In this document: positions 6,582 through 12,797 of the stretch, piece by piece
Layout: every line of letters begins with the position of its first letter
Numbering within the stretch: position 1 is the first letter of the stretch
IMG/VR virus record: IMGVR_UViG_3300026319_000008
Location: 1 to 48,773 of that record
Origin: a virus
Length of the DNA stretch: 48,773 nucleotides
Strand: one strand, 5' to 3'
The notes under the pieces: generated by a model
Told to the model about the DNA's origin: nothing
The model's input: the letters and a program-made list of their open reading frames with translations, nothing else
Database searches by the model: none
Position numbers and translations under genes: made by a program

Positions 6582-6680
6582 GGGATTGCATCGGCAGGTA
6601 ACGCAGTATCAATCTAAGATTGTGGGGGAGGTTAATTCGAACCACAGTTGGATATTAGCGTTGCCTCCCCGTGCAATCCC
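6582..6680 (+). ncRNA. Predicted structured RNA in the long leader of the 6861 gene
   Basis: Nested perfect pairings: GGGATTGCA (6582-6590) with TGCAATCCC (6672-6680) closes the structure. Inside are CAATC-TAA-GATTG (6610-6622) and GGGGAGG (6625-6631) with CCTCCCC (6664-6670). The flanking 6413-6860 stretch has no convincing gene and lies behind a strong promoter. It may be a stand-alone small RNA or a 5' leader. Not a tRNA: there is no cloverleaf, although AATTCGAACC superficially resembles a T-loop. Confidence 0.55.
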
Positions 6681-6860
6681 GCACGATTAAACCCAAATAG
6701 ATCGCTGTGAACTAGTGGCTCTGTTTGATGTGAGTGCAATTGTCGATACCGTTAGTGCATCATGCATTGTCGGTCCCGCATAGGCCAAAGACATCTCCCA
6801 ACCATTATGATGTTCGCATACAACGATGGAGGGTTTTCAACCCCAAGACGTAGGTAAATC

Positions 6861-7529
6861 ATGACCAACGTAGACACCGACACCACCACAGGCGAGGAAC
6901 TCCCTTCGACCTTAATCAAGTTTGCACTGAAGAATGGTGCAGGCGAGATCGAAATCGATACGGCACGAGTGCCAGGGGATGCATACCGCGAAGCCCTTAT
7001 GTTAGGCTTCAAGGCTATCGCTGAACGTGGTATGTCAAAGATGACCAAGGAAGCGTACCCGGTCGAAGACGAACGCAAGGCCGCGATTAAGACCAAGGCC
7101 GAGGCGAACGTCGAGGACATGTACGCGGGTAAGGTCAAGATCACTGGCGCTAAGACTGTGAAGAAGGCCAGCGGAGCCGTCATGACGGAAGCCATGCGGC
7201 TGGCCCGCAACTTGATTAAGGACGCCATGAAGGCGAACAAGATCAAGATCAGCACGGTTAAGGCATCGGAGATCACCAAGGCTGCGAAAGCGTACATTGA
7301 GACCAACCCCAGCATCATTACTACCGCTGAGGCCAACCTCAAGGCACGTGAAGAGACGCCAATGACCCTCGACATCAAGAGCTTGATCAAAGTCGATCCG
7401 GAGCTTGTGGCGAAGGACGCGGCCAAGAAGGCCAAGGCCAAGGCAGATAAGCCACTAAGTGCGAAGCAAGCTGGTAAGGTTGCTCCGCGGGCAGTGGGTT
7501 CAAAGCCATCGCCGAGAGCTAACGCCTAA
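6861..7529 (+). CDS. Lysine/alanine-rich early protein (222 aa)
   Basis: The N-terminal part (residues about 15-75) contains LPSTLIKFALKNGAGEIEID and VPGDAYREALMLGFKAIAER. The middle is helical, and the C-terminus is a Lys/Ala-rich basic tail that probably binds nucleic acid or is disordered. The P-x3-Y-x-EAL-x-LG signature also occurs in the 58-aa protein at 9163, so the two share a small domain of unknown function. A weak ribosome site (TAGG) precedes the ATG. The gene lies behind a long structured leader and is followed directly by hairpin E. Confidence 0.75.
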   Translation: MTNVDTDTTTGEELPSTLIKFALKNGAGEIEIDTARVPGDAYREALMLGFKAIAERGMSKMTKEAYPVEDERKAAIKTKAEANVEDMYAGKVKITGAKTVKKASGAVMTEAMRLARNLIKDAMKANKIKISTVKASEITKAAKAYIETNPSIITTAEANLKAREETPMTLDIKSLIKVDPELVAKDAAKKAKAKADKPLSAKQAGKVAPRAVGSKPSPRANA

Positions 7530-7530
7530 C

Positions 7531-7555
7531 TGACCATCACAGTTTCCTGTGATGG
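7531..7555 (+). repeat. Repeat copy E: perfect hairpin, half sense and half antisense
   Basis: CCATCACAG (7534-7542), TTTC loop, CTGTGATGG (7547-7555), two bases after the stop of the 6861 gene. The 3' part, GTTTCCTGTGATGG (7542-7555), is the exact 14-base complement of CCATCACAGGAAAC found in repeat copies A and B. No T-run follows, so it is not a classical terminator. Confidence 0.75.
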
Positions 7556-7581
7556 AAGCATCCATAAGCCCAAGCTTGGCA

Positions 7582-7657
7582 CCACTGACCAGCAATGAAC
7601 ATGGTACGAAGAAGGCGTAAGCCTGATCTGCCCCGACAAGTTCAGGATGGTCAGTGG
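7582..7657 (+). ncRNA. Predicted structured RNA between two early genes
   Basis: A 10-bp perfect pairing, CCACTGACCA (7582-7591) with TGGTCAGTGG (7648-7657), encloses AGGC-GTAA-GCCT (7613-7624), which has a GNRA-type tetraloop, with an alternative CCTGA/TCAGG pairing. The stretch 7530-7854 has no gene. Further hairpins follow: AGGGC-CAGT-GCCCT at 7672-7685 and a CCTAAG/CTTAGG pairing enclosing GCCC/GGGC at about 7690-7738. Together with hairpin E they suggest a structured transcript. Confidence 0.55.
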
Positions 7658-7854
7658 ACTAGATCACCTTACAGGGCCAGTGCCCTAACCTAAGTGAGCA
7701 ATGAGCAATGCCCAATCCCGTGGGCCACAAGCTTAGGATCACTCAGGGGCTACCCTACGCAAACGCAAGGTGTGAGCGGTCATTTATGAACCCATAGACA
7801 CCTTGGACACTGCAACCCCAGCGGCTTAGTCCGCACAACCAAAGAGCACACCAA

Positions 7855-8634
7855 ATGTCACCGACAACCGATAACTTCATCCATAGCCTTGTGGAGATGA
7901 GTAAGGCATTCGAGGAACTGCCGACGGTCAAGCAAGAGCTTGATGAGGCTAAGGCAACCAATGATAAGGTCTTGACCCATGTGGCAGGGCTTGAGAGCAA
8001 TATCATCGGCTATAAAGAGCAGATTGAAGCTCTCAACGCCAAGGTGCGTAGTGTGGAGGCAGAGCGTGATGACGCCGAGCTTCGGTTTCTCGAAGCTGAT
8101 GAGAAGGCTGGAAAGGTCTCCAAGTTACTGCGTTCGGCTCTTTCTGAGGTCGATCATGCCTTGGTAATCGTCGATCCGCCCAAGCCGATGCCTGAGCCGA
8201 TCCCGACACCGACGCAGGATCAGAGTGTCGTGGACCCTACGCAAGCGAACGCGACGACTACCTCCGAGCCCGTCTCTACGGCCCAAGGCGATACGCATTA
8301 TTCGGGTCAGAGTGAACATCTCCCTATTATGGACCAGCACGTTCCGATTGGTATTGGGATGGAGCCCGTAGCGTCAGGCTCTGAGGGTCAGCGTGCTCCG
8401 CTGGACCCTACTGCAAGCTTCGAGGCTGGCGATGGAGCCTCGCAAGGAAATGTTCTTCAGACCGATGCAACATCAGCGGCGTCTGCCAGTGGACAGGAGA
8501 CGCCAACTTCGACTCCACCCTATGACCTCCGTCCCTACACCGGCAAGCGCTGGTCCGAAGTCCAACCCCGTGTCTGGGATCAACAGGCATGGCTCGATGG
8601 TGGTGGCAGCATGGAAGGCTGGCACGCACAATAA
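7855..8634 (+). CDS. Coiled-coil protein with disordered linker (259 aa)
   Basis: Residues 1-100 form a coiled coil (ELDEAKATND, EQIEALNAKVRSVEAERDDA). Residues about 105-220 are a Pro/Thr/Ser-rich disordered linker. The C-terminus carries PYTGKRWSEVQPRVWDQQAW and LDGGGSMEGW. No enzyme motif is visible. A short ordered tail after a long linker suggests a scaffold or adaptor that presents a binding motif. It stands between the structured RNA region and a clear terminator, so it ends its own transcription unit. Confidence 0.75.
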   Translation: MSPTTDNFIHSLVEMSKAFEELPTVKQELDEAKATNDKVLTHVAGLESNIIGYKEQIEALNAKVRSVEAERDDAELRFLEADEKAGKVSKLLRSALSEVDHALVIVDPPKPMPEPIPTPTQDQSVVDPTQANATTTSEPVSTAQGDTHYSGQSEHLPIMDQHVPIGIGMEPVASGSEGQRAPLDPTASFEAGDGASQGNVLQTDATSAASASGQETPTSTPPYDLRPYTGKRWSEVQPRVWDQQAWLDGGGSMEGWHAQ

Positions 8635-8643
8635 GTGAAACTC

Positions 8644-8676
8644 TGGCCCTACAGTGTAATGCTGTGGGGCCATTTT
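8644..8676 (+). terminator. Rho-independent terminator
   Basis: TGGCCCTACAG (8644-8654), loop TGTAATG, CTGTGGGGCCA (8662-8672), then TTTT. The stem is 11 bp with one G-T pair. It lies ten bases after the stop of the coiled-coil gene. Confidence 0.85.
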
Positions 8677-8712
8677 CATAAGGTACAGGCAACAATCGGA
8701 GAACATAACGCT

Positions 8713-8796
8713 ATGAACACAATCTATTTCTTCGCCAGCCTACAAGCCGCATACCTCGCGTGCTTGTTTATTGAATGGTTAGTGGGAGGACCATGA
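8713..8796 (+). CDS. 27-aa membrane microprotein
   Basis: MNTIYFFASLQAAYLACLFI begins a single hydrophobic helix; the protein ends WLVGGP. GGAG precedes the ATG at about 13 nt. Its last codons contain GGGAGG, the ribosome site of the next gene, and the two overlap by four bases (ATGA). Two other genes of exactly 27 residues with one membrane helix occur at 11381 and 11745. Possibly a small inner-membrane regulator or superinfection factor; this is inferred from topology only. Confidence 0.6.
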   Translation: MNTIYFFASLQAAYLACLFIEWLVGGP

Positions 8797-8864
8797 TGGA
8801 CTACTCCCATCACATCCTCGCTTGGTACATGTGGCGATGCTTTCACCATACTAAGTTTCTATGA
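8793..8864 (+). CDS. 23-aa microprotein
   Basis: Begins MMDYSHHILAWYMWRC and is rich in His and aromatic residues. A strong ribosome site (GGGAGG) precedes a double ATG; the start could be 8796 instead. The stop overlaps the next ATG as ATGA, so the frame links the 27-aa gene and the zinc-finger gene in one coupled chain. No function can be assigned, and translation may matter mainly for coupling. Confidence 0.45.
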   Translation: MMDYSHHILAWYMWRCFHHTKFL

Positions 8865-9103
8865 CTAGGGACGAGGCTAAGGCCCTAAACCTCACTCATT
8901 ACTTCACAGGTAAACCCTGTAAGTCTGGGCATATATCCAAACGCAACACGCACGGCGGCTATTGTTATGAGTGTAAGCGCAATGCTCACCGTGTATGGGA
9001 ATTGAACAATCCAGAAAAGTACAAAGCATCCATACGATGTGCTAAGGCTAAGCACCGACTAAAACATGGTCCTAAAGACCAAGTACAGTTGATGCTTAAA
9101 TAG
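8861..9103 (+). CDS. Small zinc-binding protein, HNH/endonuclease VII-associated motif (80 aa)
   Basis: THYFTGKPCKSGHISKRNTH is followed by GGYCYECKRNAHRVWE: a C-x2-GH and C-x2-C pair typical of the N-terminal zinc site in phage HNH and endonuclease VII-like proteins. The rest is a short basic helix. The HNH catalytic His-Asn-His core is absent, so it is either a stand-alone zinc module or a remnant of a larger nuclease. Start is set by an ATGA overlap with the upstream microprotein. Confidence 0.7.
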   Translation: MTRDEAKALNLTHYFTGKPCKSGHISKRNTHGGYCYECKRNAHRVWELNNPEKYKASIRCAKAKHRLKHGPKDQVQLMLK

Positions 9104-9118
9104 TATGATCTTCAATGG

Positions 9119-9141
9119 CCCTAGCCCTAACCCGGCTAGGG
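9119..9141 (+). terminator. 8-bp perfect hairpin (possible terminator or processing site)
   Basis: CCCTAGCC (9119-9126), seven-base loop, GGCTAGGG (9134-9141), between two genes. No T-run follows, so it may be a processing or stability hairpin rather than a terminator. Confidence 0.45.
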
Positions 9142-9162
9142 TCAAAGCAACGGAGAACGCTA

Positions 9163-9339
9163 ATGCGAAAACCCAAGCTAACCTCACTCCCTAACACAAT
9201 GGCCATCCTAGTCAATGGCTCAATTCAAGACGTTGACCCCAACAAAATACCCGATCGCGAATACAAGGAAGCCCTAGCTCTTGGTACTGCTGAACTAATC
9301 CATCAAGGCAAGCTCAAGCTCGACGACATCTTGATCTAA
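9163..9339 (+). CDS. 58-aa protein sharing a motif with the 6861 gene
   Basis: Starts MRKPKLTSLPNTMAILVNGS with GGAG seven bases upstream. It contains IPDREYKEALALGTAELIHQ, closely resembling VPGDAYREALMLGFKAIAER in the 222-residue protein at 6861, so it looks like a short paralogue of that protein's N-terminal domain. Single-gene unit bounded by a hairpin in front and a terminator behind. Function unknown. Confidence 0.7.
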   Translation: MRKPKLTSLPNTMAILVNGSIQDVDPNKIPDREYKEALALGTAELIHQGKLKLDDILI

Positions 9340-9343
9340 CATT

Positions 9344-9377
9344 AGGCCCCCTTGGCATTCCCGCCTTGGGGCCTTTT
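9344..9377 (+). terminator. Rho-independent terminator
   Basis: AGGCCCC and GGGGCCT (9344-9350 and 9368-9374) with an inner GGC/GCC pairing, then TTTTG. It follows the 58-aa gene directly and precedes a fresh promoter. Confidence 0.85.
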
Positions 9378-9402
9378 GCATGTCTAGGGATTGCCAAGGG
9401 AG

Positions 9403-9431
9403 TTGACTTATGCGCGTTAGTGTGGTATAAT
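9403..9431 (+). promoter_or_regulatory. Consensus sigma70 promoter
   Basis: TTGACT (9403-9408), 17-bp spacer ending GTGTGG, TATAAT (9426-9431). This is the closest match to the consensus in the window. It starts a long chain of overlapping early genes beginning at 9456. Confidence 0.9.
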
Positions 9432-9455
9432 GGTAGTATAATCAGGAGAACCGAC

Positions 9456-9683
9456 ATGGGCACGAATGGTATAGGCTGTACTGAATGGGAGCGCGATTAC
9501 AACCCTATCAATGAACAACCATATGCAAGATCAGTAGACTATTCCCCTTGGGACATCGGCCACGCCCACGTCCGGGCCTATCATCTCTTTCTTCGCAGCG
9601 TTGGCCTCGGCCCGCTTGCAACGAATTGGCCGTGTGCGCGGTATCTCGATGGTGAGGGAGAGGAAAGGCTAGGTGCATCATGA
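9456..9683 (+). CDS. Hypothetical early protein (75 aa)
   Basis: MGTNGIGCTEWERDYNPINE at the N-terminus, an aromatic-rich centre (VDYSPWDIGHAHVRAYHLFL) and an acidic C-terminus. No family recognised. GGAG lies 9 nt before the chosen ATG, which sits about 18 nt after the predicted transcription start. First gene behind the best promoter in the window. Its stop overlaps the next ATG as ATGA. Confidence 0.7.
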   Translation: MGTNGIGCTEWERDYNPINEQPYARSVDYSPWDIGHAHVRAYHLFLRSVGLGPLATNWPCARYLDGEGEERLGAS

Positions 9684-9826
9684 CCAAGCGCAAAATATCC
9701 TATAAGATATGCCCACACTGTCGCGGTCGAGCAACAAAGATTATTCACCTATCGAATACTCCCGAACGTGCAATTGAATGCCAACAGTGCGGTCATATGT
9801 ATGCATTTCCGGAGCAAGAGTCATGA
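9680..9826 (+). CDS. Zinc-ribbon microprotein (48 aa)
   Basis: Two Cys pairs, CPHC at residues 11-14 and CQQCG at 34-38, separated by a basic segment: a minimal zinc ribbon. ATGA overlaps at both ends show coupling to its neighbours. Such ribbons bind nucleic acid or proteins; here the partner is unknown. The gene is too short for most gene finders but is well supported by motif and overlap. Confidence 0.7.
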   Translation: MTKRKISYKICPHCRGRATKIIHLSNTPERAIECQQCGHMYAFPEQES

Positions 9827-10236
9827 CCCACCCACTCTATTCCCTTCGCACCGACGGCGATCAATACCGTATCACCAAATTCGCCGACGGCAATGTTGAA
9901 TCCACCTATCTCTGCACCGAATCCGAATGCGAGTGCCCAGCAGGCCATCGCCACACCTGCCGCCATCGTCAGATGCTCCCGACAATGCTCGCGCATAAGC
10001 TCACTAACACCCATTGGTTCTTCGCCTTCGATTCCGGTGGCCAAATCGTCGACTTCAACGGCACACCTAAGCGGCTGTTTGATGAATTGGCCGCGATCCC
10101 CGGTATACAAGTCGTGAGTCTTGAGGACCCAGCTACACTACACAATACCTTAGCAGATGTATTTGATGAGCCGCACATTAACCAGCACACCGAATCAGTA
10201 CCCACACTCCCACGTGCGCCATGGAGGCGTTTATGA
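9823..10236 (+). CDS. SWIM-like zinc-finger protein (137 aa)
   Basis: MTHPLYSLRTDGDQYRITKF is followed at about residues 36-48 by CECPAGHRHTCRHRQML, a C-x-C-x(n)-C-x-H arrangement like SWIM zinc fingers, which bind DNA or protein. A WFFAFD segment and an acidic C-terminal half follow. It ends PWRRL; the last codons contain GGAGG, which doubles as the ribosome site of the next gene (ATGA overlap). Family assignment rests on the Cys/His spacing. Confidence 0.65.
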   Translation: MTHPLYSLRTDGDQYRITKFADGNVESTYLCTESECECPAGHRHTCRHRQMLPTMLAHKLTNTHWFFAFDSGGQIVDFNGTPKRLFDELAAIPGIQVVSLEDPATLHNTLADVFDEPHINQHTESVPTLPRAPWRRL

Positions 10237-10499
10237 ACGAACGCACAGCAACCCTTGCAGTGGAAGCGGTCGACAAAGATCGAATAGCTGTCTATACCAG
10301 CGTGAAGATGATTATGAATGTGCTCTATGACTACATTCCTCGCGCTGTATTCTACGAAGCCGAAGGTAAGCTCTTCGACGCCATGTTTATCAATGGCACC
10401 GAATTGACCAGCAACAATATGCGCAAGGAATATGAAGCTTGGAAGCGCATAGAACTTAATGCGCTGATGCTCAAACCCGGAATTGGAGTACAACCGTGA
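10233..10499 (+). CDS. Hypothetical early protein (88 aa)
   Basis: MNERTATLAVEAVDKDRIAV, then a mainly helical protein (SVKMIMNVLYDYIPRAVFYE; NNMRKEYEAWKRIELNALML). No domain recognised. The start chosen overlaps the upstream stop as ATGA and has GGAGG six bases before it; an upstream in-frame ATG at 10221 is less likely. It is a member of the coupled early chain. Confidence 0.7.
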   Translation: MNERTATLAVEAVDKDRIAVYTSVKMIMNVLYDYIPRAVFYEAEGKLFDAMFINGTELTSNNMRKEYEAWKRIELNALMLKPGIGVQP

Positions 10500-10840
10500 T
10501 GGCATCACTCGACACCGACCCGATCCCCCCATACGCCATCACCTGTTGGACCAACGACATCGAAATCTTCGTTGCGATGCCCATGACCAAGGGTGGGCAG
10601 CCGTTCATCATTAGCTTCCCACTCAATGAGGGTGGGCTCACTCGGGCACTCGAAGTGCTGCGTAGGCGCCCCAAAGAGGTCGTGCTCCCCACTGCTGCAC
10701 AACCCGCCAACTACACCAAGCCGCCCGTGCAGCCACAGGTTCGCACATCAAAGGCCCATGAACGTCTCGTGGCCGAGACCACCCCCGAGCAACGTGCAGC
10801 CGCGACAGAATTGCTGCGTAGGTTGGGGTTGGTCAAGTGA
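10499..10840 (+). CDS. Hypothetical early protein (113 aa)
   Basis: The N-terminal half is probably beta-rich (YAITCWTNDIEIFVAMPMTK; FIISFPLNEGG), followed by a linker (TAAQPANYTKPPVQPQVRTS) and a C-terminal helix TPEQRAAATELLRRLGLVK. No recognised family. The start overlaps the upstream stop (TGATG); a GTG three bases earlier is possible. Confidence 0.65.
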   Translation: MASLDTDPIPPYAITCWTNDIEIFVAMPMTKGGQPFIISFPLNEGGLTRALEVLRRRPKEVVLPTAAQPANYTKPPVQPQVRTSKAHERLVAETTPEQRAAATELLRRLGLVK

Positions 10841-11028
10841 CCCCGCGCAAGTCTTGGAAGATTTGGTACCGACAATATCGAATCATTCGTCGTGAATGCT
10901 TTAAGGCCGCAGTTGATACAGCGCTCTATGGCACTGGCGTTGTGTTAGTAACCAACGAACCCGACTATGTACAACACATTCCACTGCAAGATTGGATGGT
11001 AGAATGCCCGACACCCTCTACCTCATAG
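10837..11028 (+). CDS. Hypothetical basic early protein (63 aa), GTG start
   Basis: A basic, aromatic N-terminus (PRKSWKIWYRQYRIIRRECF) with no known domain. GTG start with a GTGA overlap at the upstream stop. The 3' end overlaps the next gene by 25 nt. The supporting evidence is the coupled start and compact spacing. Confidence 0.5.
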   Translation: MTPRKSWKIWYRQYRIIRRECFKAAVDTALYGTGVVLVTNEPDYVQHIPLQDWMVECPTPSTS

Positions 11029-11381
11029 CCCACCGCGTCCGCGGCGCTGCTGCCTTCGACATCGCGCAGCAAATGACGTGCCCTAAGTGTGAAGGCACAG
11101 ATGATCTTTGCACAGCGTGTGAGGGTGCAGGACAATGGTGGATCATACCAACGAGTGGGCACCGAGCATTCCCTTATTGGAGCCTACCAATCTACACCAA
11201 TGGCGATTATGGCTATTACATCAATTGTGAGCATGACACTATTATGTTCATGCCGGGTCCAGCACCAATTGACCTCCGCGACCATTACACCACCATCGTC
11301 GAAGCAGCATTCGACCTCACTAAGGCCCTTGGCTTCGACAAACCACAGGCGCCACCCACACCCATCCATCGGAGGTTTTGA
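11004..11381 (+). CDS. Zinc-binding protein with DnaJ-like CxxC repeats (125 aa)
   Basis: After an N-terminal segment, CPKCEGTDDLCTACEGAGQW gives two C-x2-C-x-G knuckles resembling a half DnaJ zinc domain. An aromatic/proline-rich region and a helical C-terminus ending IHRRF follow. The final codons contain GGAGG, which serves the next gene, whose ATG overlaps the stop. The ATG at 11004 is preferred to a TTG at 10992. Likely a metal-binding adaptor; partner unknown. Confidence 0.7.
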   Translation: MPDTLYLIAHRVRGAAAFDIAQQMTCPKCEGTDDLCTACEGAGQWWIIPTSGHRAFPYWSLPIYTNGDYGYYINCEHDTIMFMPGPAPIDLRDHYTTIVEAAFDLTKALGFDKPQAPPTPIHRRF

Positions 11382-11464
11382 TGCTTGAAACGATCGGTAA
11401 CATAGTCCTACTAATTGCATTCATCTGGGCTGTTGGTTGGCTCATCACGAAGCCATTCCGATGA
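11381..11464 (+). CDS. 27-aa membrane microprotein
   Basis: Starts MLETIGNIVLLIAFIWAVGW and ends KPFR: one membrane helix and a basic tail, so the C-terminus is probably cytoplasmic. GGAGG lies six bases upstream of the ATG, within the previous gene's last codons, and the ATG overlaps the stop. Same length and topology as the genes at 8713 and 11745. Confidence 0.65.
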   Translation: MLETIGNIVLLIAFIWAVGWLITKPFR

Positions 11465-11553
11465 CAAGTACGACATCCCAACTCTCAGCACAGCGACGGT
11501 AAGGCGGAATACAACGATAGCAAACTCAACGATGATTGGGGAGCTTAAAGCCT

Positions 11554-11748
11554 ATGTCCGAATGGGATCGCTTCAATGATCAATTCCGCGAGACGTTTGA
11601 TGAAATACAAGACCGCTGGCGAGCAGCGAGAGCCAAGCGAGTCGCTGAAGGTAAATGCTGGCAATGCGCCAAGTTGATCGCGGCCTGCACCTGTCCTAAC
11701 ATATCGCACCCCAGCGGTCTGGCGAGATTATCGGGGGACGGGAAATGA
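11554..11748 (+). CDS. Small Cys-containing protein (64 aa)
   Basis: MSEWDRFNDQFRETFDEIQD forms a charged helix; then GKCWQCAKLIAACTCPN has a CxxC and a CxC that could bind one metal. ATGA overlap with the next gene. The ribosome site GGGAG is about 12 nt upstream. About 90 nt after the previous gene's stop hold only a 13-codon frame that I do not call. Confidence 0.6.
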   Translation: MSEWDRFNDQFRETFDEIQDRWRAARAKRVAEGKCWQCAKLIAACTCPNISHPSGLARLSGDGK

Positions 11749-11828
11749 CAATTCGGTGGTTATTGTTCGGAATGGTCGCGAGTTACCTAATCGGTGTTGC
11801 GCACGGGTTATCGGGAGTTTGGTCATGA
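11745..11828 (+). CDS. 27-aa membrane microprotein
   Basis: Starts MTIRWLLFGMVASYLIGVAH; a single hydrophobic helix. It overlaps both neighbours by four bases (ATGA at each end), so a real coupled gene is likely. It is the third 27-residue one-helix protein in the early region. Confidence 0.6.
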   Translation: MTIRWLLFGMVASYLIGVAHGLSGVWS

Positions 11829-12286
11829 CGAAAACCCTCACCCCACTTGAAGCCGCCACCTTTGTTGACGAAGCGGCCGGTATCGCCAGCGGGCTCAGGC
11901 TTGATGAAGTCGCGGCGTTGCTGCGGTCGGTGGGATCACCATGTTCCAGTGGCGCCGTGTATGGCGATCAGGTGATTTTCGATGCCATTGTCGAGGCGAT
12001 CAGTGGGCGCACTGTGGGCGAACCAGTCACGATCAACACCAAGAAATTCATTGAGGCGTTTAACAACCACCGCGACCGCGCGCTTTGCACGGCTCTCCGC
12101 ACCCCCGCACCGGGAGGGCAGGCGGAGCCGGTGGCGTGGCGATGGCGATCAATTTTTAACAAAGATCATTGGAGTGTTTCAATTGAAAAACCTGTCATCG
12201 CCAATGAGCAGTACATCACTGAGCCGCTATTCGCCTCCTCCCCCACACAGATAGCGGGGGACGTGCGGGAGGACAGCGACAAATGA
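11825..12286 (+). CDS. Hypothetical early protein with EPVAWRWR-type C-terminal region (153 aa)
   Basis: A helical N-terminal half (TPLEAATFVDEAAGIASGLR; VEAISGRTVGEP) is joined to a C-terminal EPVAWRW...WSVS...PLFAS region. The latter is a pattern seen at the C-terminus of many phage early proteins of unknown function. Start by ATGA overlap. No catalytic motif visible. Confidence 0.7.
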   Translation: MTKTLTPLEAATFVDEAAGIASGLRLDEVAALLRSVGSPCSSGAVYGDQVIFDAIVEAISGRTVGEPVTINTKKFIEAFNNHRDRALCTALRTPAPGGQAEPVAWRWRSIFNKDHWSVSIEKPVIANEQYITEPLFASSPTQIAGDVREDSDK

Positions 12287-12486
12287 GACGCCCTCGCCCC
12301 GACACTCGCCCTTCATGGCGTGACCCGAACATGCCAGTCCTCCGCGACTACCACATGGCTGATGGCACTAAGTGCACGGTTGTGGACCCTGACTACGAAC
12401 ATCGCTACCGTGAGTACTTGATGCAAGTCAGCGAAAACCCACCATACAAGAACGACCCCACCTATAACCTTAAGAGGAAGCGCTAA
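12283..12486 (+). CDS. Hypothetical basic early protein (67 aa)
   Basis: MRRPRPDTRPSWRDPNMPVL, then a Tyr/Asp-rich centre (CTVVDPDYEHRYREYL) and a basic tail LKRKR. No recognised domain. ATGA overlap at the start and TAATG at the end place it firmly in the coupled chain. Confidence 0.65.
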   Translation: MRRPRPDTRPSWRDPNMPVLRDYHMADGTKCTVVDPDYEHRYREYLMQVSENPPYKNDPTYNLKRKR

Positions 12487-12797
12487 TGCCCTCACGCAAG
12501 CCCAAGACCAACTGGAAAGCTCTCGCGCTTGAGAAGGAATCCGACATCCTTGCCTTGCGCAACCAAGTCGATTACCTCATTCGTGAAATCCGCAGCATGG
12601 ACGATAAGCTCTTCTCAATCTCACAGTGCAGCGATTGGACCACTATGCGCCCACGGATCGCTGCGCTTGTTGATGAAATGACCGCGCGTAAGGTGATTGA
12701 ATCTAAGCGAATTAGCTCGCTGATCATCAACGAACTCCACAACACCTACAAGCCCAACTCCCCAGCAGTCCCACTCAGATTGGAGCATAAGAAATGA
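12486..12797 (+). CDS. Coiled-coil early protein (103 aa)
   Basis: Residues 12-45 are a heptad-like helix (LALEKESDILALRNQVDYLI), followed by a further helical part. No enzyme motif. Start overlaps the upstream stop (TAATG), AGAGGAAG lies just upstream, and its stop overlaps the next ATG. Probably oligomeric; role unknown. Confidence 0.65.
   Translation: MPSRKPKTNWKALALEKESDILALRNQVDYLIREIRSMDDKLFSISQCSDWTTMRPRIAALVDEMTARKVIESKRISSLIINELHNTYKPNSPAVPLRLEHKK

Noticed and set aside
6624-6650. T-loop-like AATTCGAACC suggesting a tRNA
   Set aside because: No acceptor, D or anticodon arms can be drawn on either strand. The bases fit the predicted non-tRNA helices better.
11461-11502. 13-codon frame with ATGA overlap after the 11381 gene
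   Set aside because: Too short and of random composition; nothing beyond the overlap supports it.
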